A stretch of DNA of 11,800 bases. Source: CAXSEF01 sp964236535 (GTDB taxonomy: Bacteria > Pseudomonadota > Alphaproteobacteria > Acetobacterales > Acetobacteraceae). The translations under genes were made by a program, and so were the position numbers. This document shows positions 1-6,291 of this stretch, in pieces (the first letter of the stretch is position 1; the number at the start of each line of letters is the position of its first letter). Below the pieces are notes generated by a model, which searched no databases, had not been told where the DNA came from, and worked only from the letters and a program-made list of their open reading frames with translations. Location of the stretch: assembly GCA_964236535.1 (NCBI GenBank), contig CAXSEF010000099.1, positions 1 through 11,800 of the forward strand, written 5' to 3'.

Positions 1-135
1 TGCGACGCCTGGACGCGCCTGCTCGCAGAACCAGGACGTCTCGCAGCCCTCACAAACTACCCATACCTGCAGAAAGTCAGGACTCCATCAGACAAGTATT
101 ACAAATCAGTGTTCAGTGCCGCGCCTCATCCATGA
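1..135 (+). CDS. Partial 3' end of a possible IS630-type transposase
   Basis: The reading frame is open from the window edge to a TGA at 133-135, giving 44 residues. They begin CDAWTRLLAEPGR and continue with NYPYLQKV. A 'C-x-A-W-N/T-x-L-x-x-x-P-x-R' stretch close to the C-terminus is what I remember of IS630-family transposases, which usually end soon after it. The last residues run into the 3' end of the broken pdxJ on the other strand (stop at 113-115), so the native end may be lost and replaced by host sequence. No terminal inverted repeat could be identified. The segment at 80-105 also vaguely resembles the left arm of the dispersed repeat found elsewhere, so this could be chance coding. 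Family assignment is from memory of the motif only. Confidence 0.35.
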   Translation, partial: CDAWTRLLAEPGRLAALTNYPYLQKVRTPSDKYYKSVFSAAPHP

Positions 136-833
136 GCGCGCGCATATGTCGGATGGCGTTGGGCAGCCGTCGAGAATTGTCTGGCCAATGAGGTAGTGCC
201 TGATGTTCAGCTCTACCACCTGCGGCAGGGCGGCGACCGGGGCGACGTTATCGTAGCTCAGCCCGTGCCCGGCGTGGCATTTGAGGCCGAGTGCAGCGGT
301 GAGTGCAGCGGCTTCGGTGAGGCGTTTGAGCTTACCGGGGCGCCCGTCGGCATAGGCGCCGGTGTGCAGTTCCACGATGTCGGCGCCGTAGGACAGCGCT
401 GCCCGCAGCTGGCGCTGGTCCGGGTCGACGAATAGCGAGACGCGGATGCCGCCGTCCGACAGGCGGGCGGGCGACGAGCGGGGCCAACGTCGCCTGCTGG
501 CCGGCGGCGTCGAGCCCGCCCTCGGTGGTGACCTCGGCGCGGTGTTCGGGGACAATGCAGCAGGCGTTGGGGTGGGGTCGCCAGCGCGATCCGTACCATC
601 TCCTTGGTTGCCGCCATCTCCATGTTGAGCGGCGCGTTAATCGCGGCGCGGCTCCGGGCGAGGTCCTGGTCGCGGATGTGGCGGCGGTCCTCGCGCAGGT
701 GCGCGGTGATGCCGTCGGCTCCGGCGCCGATGGCGGCGAGCGCTGCGTCCAGGGGGTCGGGATGCAGGCCGCCGCAGGCGTTGCGGACGGTGGCGACGTG
801 GTCGATGTTCACGCCGAGGCGCAGCGGCTTCAT
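113..833 (-). pseudogene. pdxJ: pdxJ pseudogene (pyridoxine 5'-phosphate synthase), three frameshifts
   Basis: PdxJ condenses 1-deoxyxylulose 5-phosphate with 3-amino-2-oxopropyl phosphate to pyridoxine 5'-phosphate, the last ring-forming step of DXP-dependent vitamin B6 synthesis. The N-terminal third reads MKPLRLGVNIDHVATVRN and then the conserved GADGITAHLREDRRHI and NMEMAATKEMVRIAL. The frame breaks near 568-579, where 4 extra bases sit in a C/A-rich run. A second frame gives CCIVPEHRAEVTTEGGLDA and breaks near 461-473, where a GCGG unit is tandemly doubled (+4). A third frame gives SDGGIRVSLFVDPDQRQ, VELHTGAYADG and LKCHAGHGL. A missing base near 163-168 moves it to a fourth segment, PNAIRHMRALMDEARH, ending at 113-115. 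Conceptually repaired, the protein has normal family length. The ATG at 833 has AGGA 7 bases upstream and fits the family N-terminus; the open frame continues to 950 but the extra residues look non-coding. No active PdxJ can be made without three frame corrections. Confidence 0.9.
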
Positions 834-955
834 GGGTCGGTCCTGGGGATTGGTCGCCTCAGATGGAGCTGATCCGGGCGACGGGCGAGCTGGTGAAGAG
901 GGCGGGCTTAGCGACACGGGTGTGTCGCGCATGACTGCGGCCGCGCTCACCCTGC

Positions 956-1456
956 TCAGGGGCGTATGTAGCTCCAGCCCTGCTCCTGCAGCGTGACGAG
1001 GCGGACGACGTCTGCGGGCACGTCGGTGACGCCCGGCAGTTCGGCGATCTGCTCGACGGTCCTGCCCTCGGCCTGCGCCATCGCACGGCGGGCGTTCTGG
1101 CAGGCGGAGAACACCACGAAGGCAGCTGGGCGCGCAACGCAGCGATCCGTTCGGCCACCGGGGAGGTGTCTCACAGCATGGCGTAGCCTGGCCCGTAGGC
1201 GACCAGCTCGATCGCCACCGGTTCGCCTCGCGCCGCGCAGTCAGCGGCGATGCTGCCGATGTTGCCTAGCGCGAGCTTCATCAGCGCGGGATCGGCCTGG
1301 CTGACCTGGATCGCGACGCGGTGCCCGGACGACTCGGGGGCAGACGGGCGGCAGAGGGCCCGGCAGGCAGGCGGCGGCGCGAGCGCGACGGGCGGCGCCG
1401 CCCACGCCGGCGGCGAGCAGGATTGCTGCGGCCCGGGCGAACAGGCGTCAGTCCAT
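956..1456 (-). pseudogene. DsrE-family protein pseudogene with signal peptide remnant
   Basis: Reading three frames in order reconstructs a secreted DsrE/DsrF-like protein (COG1416 type). The ATG at 1456 is followed by D, a TGA at 1448-1450, then RLFARAAAILLAAGVGG, a typical signal-peptide core. After a frameshift somewhere at 1324-1395 comes HRVAIQVSQADPALMKLA, NIGSIAADCAARG and VAIELVAYGPGYAML. A second in-frame TGA at 1171-1173 follows, where relatives usually have Arg (CGA to TGA would explain it). Then comes DTSPVAERIAALRAQLP, a one-base loss near 1119-1127, and FSACQNARRAMAQAEG ending in VRLVTLQEQGWSYIRP, a C-terminus characteristic of these proteins, with the conserved Cys in FSACQNA. 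The role of soluble DsrE-like proteins of this type is not well defined (sulfur-relay-like fold). It lies between dead pdxJ and intact pdxA on the same strand, suggesting one decaying former operon. Confidence 0.8.
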
Positions 1457-1505
1457 CAGGTGGCCCCTAGGCGAGGCGATCCGGCTCGCCGGGATGCGGG
1501 CCGGG

Positions 1506-2465
1506 TCAGCACGCCGCGCGGTGGCTGGCGATCTCGCCGGCCATGCGCATGGCGGCGAGCAGACTGGCGGGGTCGGCCCGCCCGCGGCCGGCGATGTCGA
1601 AGGCGGTCCCGTGGTCCGGCGAGGTGCGCACGATCGGCAGGCCCAGGGTGACGTTCACGCCGCCGGCCATGTCGACGGTCTTGAGCGGGATCAGCGCCTG
1701 GTCGTGGTACATGCAGATTGCGACGTCGTAGGAGGCCCGCGCGCGGGGGGTGAACATGGTGTCCGGCGGCCAGGGCCCGGAGACCTCCAGGCCGTCGGCG
1801 CGCAGGGCGTCGATCGCAGGGCAGATCAGGCTGCGCTCCTCCTCGCCCATGGCGCCGTCCTCGCCGGCATGCGGGTTGAGGCCGGCGACCGCGAGGCGCG
1901 GGCAGGCGATGCCGAAATCCCGGCGCAGCGCGCGGGCGGCGGTGCGCGCGGTGGCGACGATCCCGGCGGTGCCGAGCGTGTCGATCGCGCGGCGCAGCGA
2001 CACGTGGATGGTTACCGGCACGACGCGCAGCTCCGGGCAGGCGAGCATCATGATCTGCTGCCCGGCAACCCCGGTCAGCTCGGCGAGGAACTCGGTATGC
2101 CCGGGATGGGCGAAACCGGCGCGCTGCAGCACCGACTTGGCGATCGGGTTGGTGATGACGGCCGCGACCTCGCCGGCCTGCGCCAGGCGGACCGCACGCT
2201 CGATGCTGGCGACGGTTGGCGCGGCGTTGGCGGGGTCGGGGCGTCCGGGCCGCACCGCCGCGGCTAGCGGCACCGCGATCACCGCGATGGCACCGCGTAC
2301 CTGCGCCGCCTCAGCGGGATCGGCCACGACCCGGACCGGCACCCCGTGTCCGGCGAGCCAGTCCGGGTCGGCGAGCGCCACGAAGGGCGGCGCGCCGGCG
2401 CGCCAAGCGGCGGCCGCGATCTCGCCGCCGATGCCGGCCGGGTCGCCCATGGTGAGCGCCAGCAT
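1506..2465 (-). CDS. pdxA: 4-hydroxythreonine-4-phosphate dehydrogenase PdxA
   Basis: PdxA oxidises 4-phosphohydroxy-L-threonine with NAD(P)+ to 3-amino-2-oxopropyl phosphate, the substrate of PdxJ, in cytosolic vitamin B6 synthesis. The 319-residue protein is intact and of family length. It shows the N-terminal LTMGDPAGIGGE (residues 4-15), ITNPIAK (104-110) and GHTEFLAELTG (122-132). The three metal-binding histidines known in the family are at H154 (VTIHVSL), H199 (LNPHAGE) and H254 (CMYHDQ), and the substrate loop TSPDHGTAFD is at 281-290. The frame is open to 2528. I chose the ATG at 2465 because relatives start a few residues before GDPAGIG and because the longer version overlaps the upstream dsbA-like gene by 23 bases with a low-complexity GP-rich stretch; a GTG at 2468 is also possible. 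No strong ribosome site is visible for any of these starts. Its partner gene pdxJ, 700 bases downstream, is broken, so its product has no visible local consumer. Confidence 0.95.
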   Translation of the reverse strand: MLALTMGDPAGIGGEIAAAAWRAGAPPFVALADPDWLAGHGVPVRVVADPAEAAQVRGAIAVIAVPLAAAVRPGRPDPANAAPTVASIERAVRLAQAGEVAAVITNPIAKSVLQRAGFAHPGHTEFLAELTGVAGQQIMMLACPELRVVPVTIHVSLRRAIDTLGTAGIVATARTAARALRRDFGIACPRLAVAGLNPHAGEDGAMGEEERSLICPAIDALRADGLEVSGPWPPDTMFTPRARASYDVAICMYHDQALIPLKTVDMAGGVNVTLGLPIVRTSPDHGTAFDIAGRGRADPASLLAAMRMAGEIASHRAAC

Positions 2466-2505
2466 CACGCGGCCAGGCCGGTGGCCAAGCCCGGGGCCCG
2501 GGGCC

Positions 2506-3108
2506 TCAAGCCCCGGCGAATTTGGCAAAGCTGTCGTAGGACAGCTCGCCGGAATGCGGCGTGCTGCCGAACACGAAGGTGGGCGTCGCGTTGATGCTGT
2601 ACTGCTTGGCGCCGGCGTCCTGCTCCTTAAGGATCGCGGCGCGCAGGCTGTCGTCCGCCAGGGTGGCGTCGAACGCCTCGCGCGACAGCCCGGCCAGCGC
2701 CGCCATCTTGGCGAGCTCGTCGGTGGTGTTGTTGGTGCGCGAGAACGCCCAGCGGTCCTGGCTGGCGAGCAGCGCCTCGACGAACGGGACGTAGCGTTCG
2801 GGCGGCAGGGAGCGCGCCACCATCGCGGCGGTGAGCGCCACCTGGTCGAGCGGGAAGTCCTTGAACACGTAGCGGATCTTGCCGGTGTCGATCAGGTTCT
2901 TCCTCACGTCCGGGAACACCGTGCGGGAGAACGCGGCGCAATGGGTGCAGGTCAGCGAGAACCATTCCTCGACGACCACCGGTGCCGAGGCCGGACCGAG
3001 CGAACGTTCGGACAGGCGCGAGTCGGCGGCATCGGCGGCGGTGGCGGCCCGCCCCAGGAACGGCGCCGCGGCCGCGGCGGCGAGCAGTGTGCGACGATTG
3101 ATCGGCAT
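2506..3108 (-). CDS. DsbA-family periplasmic thiol:disulfide oxidoreductase
   Basis: This is a thioredoxin-fold protein of 200 residues, probably exported. It starts MPINRRTLLAAAAAAPFLG: a twin-arginine-like n-region, a hydrophobic core and a likely cleavage near residue 25 (ATAADA). The active site is C54-T-H-C57 in WFSLTCTHCAAF, a variant of the CPHC of E. coli DsbA. The helical insertion follows, and the cis-proline loop is at P176 (NATPTFVF), as in DsbA/DsbG-like proteins. The expected role is oxidation or isomerisation of disulfides in the periplasm. The frame is open to 3150, but the ATG at 3108 gives a clean signal peptide and has AAGG 6-8 bases upstream. It lies 40 bases upstream of pdxA and 113 bases downstream of the DUF721 gene, all on the minus strand, and may share a transcript. 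Whether export is by Tat or Sec is not certain from sequence. Confidence 0.88.
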   Translation of the reverse strand: MPINRRTLLAAAAAAPFLGRAATAADAADSRLSERSLGPASAPVVVEEWFSLTCTHCAAFSRTVFPDVRKNLIDTGKIRYVFKDFPLDQVALTAAMVARSLPPERYVPFVEALLASQDRWAFSRTNNTTDELAKMAALAGLSREAFDATLADDSLRAAILKEQDAGAKQYSINATPTFVFGSTPHSGELSYDSFAKFAGA

Positions 3109-3221
3109 GATGACCTTGGCTCGGGGTGAAGACGCTGTGGCGGCAGACAAGGTGGCGAACGCCGCGTGCCGTCAAGACGGTTCCGCGCCGCCCGCCTCTG
3201 ACCAGGGCCGCCCGGATCGCG

Positions 3222-3866
3222 CTACCGGCGCCGCGCCGCCACCGCACCGCCGAGCCGCGCCAGCGCATCACGCAGCTCGCCCTCCGGCAGGCCGTCGACC
3301 TTGACCGGCGGCGGCCGATTGCGTGCCGCCACCGGCGGCGGCGGCGCACCGTCCTGCACGAAGCGCAGCTGCTCGACGCAGCGCCGGCCGAAGTGGGTGT
3401 TGATGCGCTCGATCAGGGCGGTGGAGAGGTGCTGCAGCTCGAGCGCCGCGGCGCCCGAGCAGGCGAGGGTCAGGCTGGTGCCGGACAGCCGCTTCGGCAG
3501 AGCCATCGCGGCGACCGCCGGGCCCACGATGTCCGCCCAGTCCTGCAGCAGCTGCACCGAGGCCGGCGAGCGGCGGCGGAATGCGGCGCGGGTGACGGCG
3601 GGTATCAGCGCGCCGAGCGGCCGCGGGCCGTAGACGTGCCGCGGCCGCTCCGGCGCTGGCCTCCGCGGCGGTTCCGCGATGACGGCCGGCGCCGGCGAGG
3701 TGGGCGACACGGGCGGCACGGCGACGACGCTCGCCAGCAAGGCGTCGGTGCGGCACGCTGGGGCAGTGGCCATCGCGACGCCGCCGACCGCGGCCAGCGC
3801 CGTGCGCCGGGCGGCCTTCGGGCCGAGACGGCCGTGCGTGTTGCCGGCGGAGTCCTGCTTTGCCAT
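3222..3866 (-). CDS. DUF721 (DciA-like) protein with an N-terminal extension
   Basis: Residues about 80-172 of this 214-residue protein match the DUF721/DciA family as found in Rhodospirillales: YGPRPLGALIPAVTRAAF, then SVQLLQDWADIVGPAVA, then LTLACSGAAALELQHLS and LIERINTHFGRRCVEQLRFVQD. DciA proteins load the replicative helicase DnaB in bacteria lacking DnaC; that role is known for other members and inferred here. The last 40 residues are Pro/Arg-rich. The first 75 residues are low complexity (Ala/Pro) and are not expected in the family, so translation may start further in, although no internal Met fits well. The ATG at 3866 is preceded by a perfect AGGAGG about 12 bases upstream, a little far. 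An in-frame ATG at 3896 would put that AGGAGG inside the gene. It is divergent from mutY, and the two starts overlap by 7 bases. Confidence 0.85.
   Translation of the reverse strand: MAKQDSAGNTHGRLGPKAARRTALAAVGGVAMATAPACRTDALLASVVAVPPVSPTSPAPAVIAEPPRRPAPERPRHVYGPRPLGALIPAVTRAAFRRRSPASVQLLQDWADIVGPAVAAMALPKRLSGTSLTLACSGAAALELQHLSTALIERINTHFGRRCVEQLRFVQDGAPPPPVAARNRPPPVKVDGLPEGELRDALARLGGAVAARRR
3849..3852 (+). promoter_or_regulatory. Ribosome binding site supporting the mutY TTG start
   Basis: GGAG lies 7 bases before the TTG at 3860-3862. The alternative GTG at 3875 has no comparable site. This is the main reason for choosing the rare TTG start for mutY, and it places the site inside the first codons of the opposing DUF721 gene. 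Confidence 0.45.
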
Positions 3867-4951
3867 ACCGCACCGTGTCCTCCTTTCCCGCCGCATCCCT
3901 GCTGCGCTGGTACGATCGCCACCGTCGCAGCCTACCCTGGCGTGCCGAGCCGGGCATCGCCGCCGATCCCTATCGGGTCTGGCTGAGCGAGATCATGCTG
4001 CAGCAGACCACCGTCGCCGCGGTCATACCGTACTTCGCCCGGTTCCTGGACCGCTTTCCCGACGTGGGCGCGCTGGCGGCGGCCGAGGACAATGCGGTGA
4101 TGGCCGCCTGGGCGGGGCTTGGCTACTACGCCCGCGCCCGCAACCTGCTGGCCTGCGCCCGCGTGGTGGCGGCGCGCGGCGCGTTCCCGGCCGACGTTGC
4201 GGGGCTGCTCGACCTGCCGGGGGTCGGCCGCTACACCGCCGCCGCAATAGCCGCGATTGCCTTCGGGGTGCCAGTGGTGCCGGTCGACGGCAACGTCGAG
4301 CGCGTAGTCTCGCGCCTGTTCGCGATCGAGACGCCGCTTCCCGGCTCGCGTCCGCAGATCGCCGCCGCCGCGGCCGGGCTGGGCCGCGACGACGCCGCGA
4401 TCGCCCGGCCGTCGGACTTCGCCCAGGCGCTGTTCGATCTCGGCGCCACGCTGTGCACGCCAAGGACGCCGGCCTGCGCACTGTGCCCATGGACGGAAGG
4501 ATGCGAGGGACGCCGGCGCAGCATCGCCGGAGCGCTGCCGCGCAAGCCCGTGAAGCCGCCGCGGCCGGTGCGCTACGGTGCGGTGTTCTTCCTCCGTGAC
4601 GCGCAGGACCGCGTACTGCTGCGGGTGCGTCCGCCCACGGGCCTGTTCGGCGGGATGACGGAGCTGCCTGGCACGGCCTGGCGGGAGGAGCCCTGGGTGG
4701 GCGCCGATGCGGTGGCCCAGGCACCGGAGCCGGCGGCGTGGCGGCTCGTAGGCGAGGTGCTGCACGGGCTGACGCATTTCGAGCTGCGCTTGGCGGTCTA
4801 TGCGGGGAACGTGGCGACAGTGTCCGGGCAGAGGACGCTGTGCGACGCCGCGCTGCTGGACCAGCAGGCGCTGCCGAGCGTGATGCGCAAATGCGTGGCC
4901 TTGGCGCTTGCAGAGGGTGGCAAGCAACAGTGCCAAGAGATCAATCTCTAG
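3860..4951 (+). CDS. mutY: Adenine DNA glycosylase MutY
   Basis: MutY removes adenine mispaired with 8-oxoguanine. The 363-residue protein is intact. The catalytic Glu is E44 in SEIMLQQTTV. The helix-hairpin-helix is LPGVGRYTAAAIAAIAFG (119-136), followed by the catalytic Asp D143 in PVDGNVERVVSR. The [4Fe-4S] cluster ligands are C199, C206, C209 and C215 with the family spacing (C-x6-C-x2-C-x5-C). A C-terminal NUDIX-like 8-oxoG recognition domain spans about 233-350, including LFGGMTELPG. The start is TTG at 3860 on the strength of a GGAG 7 bases upstream; GTG at 3875 also fits the family, which usually begins 8-12 residues before LLxWYDRHRR. It is the only intact gene in the window transcribed toward the predicted origin. 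Copy A of the dispersed repeat starts 3 bases after its stop. Confidence 0.96.
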   Translation: MPYRTVSSFPAASLLRWYDRHRRSLPWRAEPGIAADPYRVWLSEIMLQQTTVAAVIPYFARFLDRFPDVGALAAAEDNAVMAAWAGLGYYARARNLLACARVVAARGAFPADVAGLLDLPGVGRYTAAAIAAIAFGVPVVPVDGNVERVVSRLFAIETPLPGSRPQIAAAAAGLGRDDAAIARPSDFAQALFDLGATLCTPRTPACALCPWTEGCEGRRRSIAGALPRKPVKPPRPVRYGAVFFLRDAQDRVLLRVRPPTGLFGGMTELPGTAWREEPWVGADAVAQAPEPAAWRLVGEVLHGLTHFELRLAVYAGNVATVSGQRTLCDAALLDQQALPSVMRKCVALALAEGGKQQCQEINL

Positions 4952-4953
4952 GC

Positions 4954-5083
4954 TAAGCAAGGCTGGACTCTACCCAGACCTGCCTATGGCCTACGACTTT
5001 TGAAAACCATTCATTAAACACAGGGGTTCCAAAGGCTGAGCCTTTGGCGGATTCCAGAGATAGAGCCTCTGGTTTTGCTTGCG
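4954..5083. repeat. Dispersed palindromic intergenic repeat, copy A
   Basis: This copy starts 3 bases after the mutY stop. The right arm is well kept: a perfect 9-bp hairpin with a one-base loop at 5029-5047 (CCAAAGGCT/AGCCTTTGG), then a second hairpin at 5054-5072 (CCAGAG/CTCTGG), ending TTTTGCTTGC. The left arm (AAGCAAGGCTGGACTC...) is strongly degenerate, so the large palindrome is now lopsided. The core between the arms (GAAAACCATTCATTAAA) aligns with the cores of copies B to D. Its position just after a stop codon suggests it could act as a transcription terminator or an mRNA 3' stabiliser. Confidence 0.75.
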
Positions 5084-5129
5084 TGGCCAGGAGGTGCAAC
5101 CGGCGCCTGGTTATGGCCGCGACTGAAGC

Positions 5130-5133
5130 GGAG
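5130..5133 (+). promoter_or_regulatory. Ribosome binding site before the interrupted secreted-protein gene
   Basis: GGAG sits 6 bases before the ATG at 5140. It shows that translation originally began at 5140, upstream of the in-frame TAG, rather than at the GTG at 5251, which has no such site. Confidence 0.5.
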
Positions 5134-5139
5134 ACGACA

Positions 5140-5571
5140 ATGTGGCGTGAGACAAGGGCGGCTCGCTTGGCCGCGGGGGTGCTGCTGGGAGCGACCGTCG
5201 TCGCGGCGGCGGAATAGACCGCGACGCCGAGCCAAGGCGCGCCGCGGCCCGTGAGCAACAACCTGCGTGCCTCTACGCTGCGCAACATGTGCGGCAAGGT
5301 CACCCAGGCGCACGCCTTTATAACAAACGACAAGACCGACTTGGTGACGTCGCAGCGCAGCATCCAGCCGGACCAAGCGCAGAACTTCGGGACCGACCAC
5401 AAGGGATGCCTCGAACGGGTCAGGGTGAGATTCGAGAATGGGACGAGCATGGACAGGGGCTCGGTCGCCGACTGTCACGTCCAGACCATGGTGGTGCGCG
5501 CCGACAAGATAACCGCCGACAGCTTGGCGGTGCCCGGAGCGGCTACGCCAAAGGACCCTTCGAACAACTGA
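5140..5571 (+). pseudogene. Secreted hypothetical protein gene interrupted by an in-frame TAG
   Basis: From the ATG at 5140 the frame encodes MWRETRAARLAAGVLLGATV and then VAAAE, a convincing signal peptide. It then hits TAG at 5215-5217 (codon 26), almost exactly at the expected cleavage site. Beyond the stop the same frame stays open for 117 more codons to TGA at 5569-5571, with no further damage. The repaired protein would be 143 residues with three cysteines at 51, 90 and 112 (NMCGKV, HKGCLE, ADCHVQ). It is rich in polar residues and has no membrane segment, so it would be a small periplasmic or secreted protein. I do not recognise the family. The single lesion argues for recent loss. A restart at GTG 5251 would give a 106-residue cytosolic fragment without export. 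It is flanked on both sides by copies of the dispersed repeat. Confidence 0.6.
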
Positions 5572-5596
5572 ACTACTTCCTGGGGAGCCTGTTCAG

Positions 5597-5781
5597 CAGG
5601 CAAGGTCAGAAACTCTGCCTCCGGACTCCGTCAAAGGCCTAACCTTTGGAATCTATTTGTTTAGAAAGGAGTCCTCGAAGCCTCAGGCCTTCGGCGGGTC
5701 TGGACGTAGCTTGCGCAAGGTTCCGACGACCCGCTTGGGTTATTGGAGTGCAGGCAGAGGGAAAGCCCAGCCTTGCTTTGC
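5597..5781. repeat. Dispersed palindromic intergenic repeat, copy B (with extra internal segment)
   Basis: The left arm GCAGGCAAGGTCAG...CTCTGCCTCCGGACTCCG and the block TCAAAGGCC/CCTTTGGAA lead into the core TCTATTTGTTTAGAAAGGAG. The right arm follows as CTCAGGCCTTCGGCGGGTCTGG. About 60 bases not seen in the other copies (roughly 5705-5765) separate this from the usual terminal block CCAGCCTTGCTTTGC. The repeat fills the whole gap between the secreted-protein pseudogene and the 3' end of the HigA-like gene on the other strand. Confidence 0.65.
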
Positions 5782-6159
5782 TTACATCTCGGCCGACCCT
5801 GCCATCTGCATCAGGGTGTCGAGCGAAAGGCCCAGCGCCGGCCCGAGCACGCGCATGACGGCCACATCCAGGGCCCGCCGCCGCGCCAGGATCTCGGCAA
5901 GTTCGGGTTCCGGGATGCAGGTGATCGCGGCCAGGAGACGTACACTGATGCCGGATGCGCCCATGGCCTGCCAGATCGCCTCGATGGGATCGGTGCGCAG
6001 CGCCTCGCCTGCGGCCTCGTAGCTGGTCGCGAGGGTAAGGAGCACCTTGAGACAGTCGAAGTCGTCGCTGCCCGTAACAGGGTTAAGGTCCAGCAGCCAA
6101 GTGATCTCGGCACGGGTGGCGGCCAAGTCCTCGTCAGTGCGGATGGAGCGTATCGTCAT
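5782..6159 (-). CDS. Orphan HigA-like (XRE-type) antitoxin/regulator
   Basis: The 125-residue protein has the layout of HigA-type antitoxins. It has an N-terminal helical region (MTIRSIRTDEDLAATRAEI, 1-19), a segment LKVLLTLATSYEAAGE (37-52), the family phrase DPIEAIWQAMGASG (57-70) and a helix-turn-helix at about 71-117 (ISVRLLAAITCIPEPELAEI, then VMRVLGPALGLSLDTLM). In canonical members the recognition turn reads like GSRSRVSEVL; here it is CIPEPELAEIL, so DNA binding may have drifted. HigB toxin normally lies just upstream, but the upstream space (6160-6291) is too short and holds no toxin frame, so this is an orphan. The frame is open to 6195; I chose the ATG at 6159 because relatives start M-T-I-R-x-I-R-T. 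No clear ribosome site is seen. It runs in the same direction as ppsR, about 132 bases downstream of it. Confidence 0.7.
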   Translation of the reverse strand: MTIRSIRTDEDLAATRAEITWLLDLNPVTGSDDFDCLKVLLTLATSYEAAGEALRTDPIEAIWQAMGASGISVRLLAAITCIPEPELAEILARRRALDVAVMRVLGPALGLSLDTLMQMAGSAEM

Positions 6160-6291
6160 GGCACGCGGCGTGGCAGGTCGACACGCAAGAGGCAAGGATA
6201 ATGCCAGCGGGCAATAAACCGGCGGGGCGGATCGGGATCGAAGGGCGCCGGCGCGTTGCGGGTGGGCCCCGGTCTTGCTTAATGGCTGGTC

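Noticed and set aside
113..1456. Sequencing errors as the sole cause of the broken pdxJ and DsrE genes
   Set aside because: Cannot be excluded, but two 4-base insertions and two substitution-type stops are not the usual single-base homopolymer errors, and adjacent pdxA, mutY, hemE and rho are clean.
1750..3129. A 459-codon plus-strand open frame
   Set aside because: It lies opposite intact pdxA and the dsbA-like gene, has Arg/Ala/Gly-rich low-complexity sequence and matches no family; it is a shadow frame of GC-rich coding DNA.
4953..5478. Two minus-strand frames of about 150-165 codons opposite the secreted-protein pseudogene
   Set aside because: They run through repeat copy A and antisense to a frame with a signal peptide and ribosome site; they show no recognisable domain.
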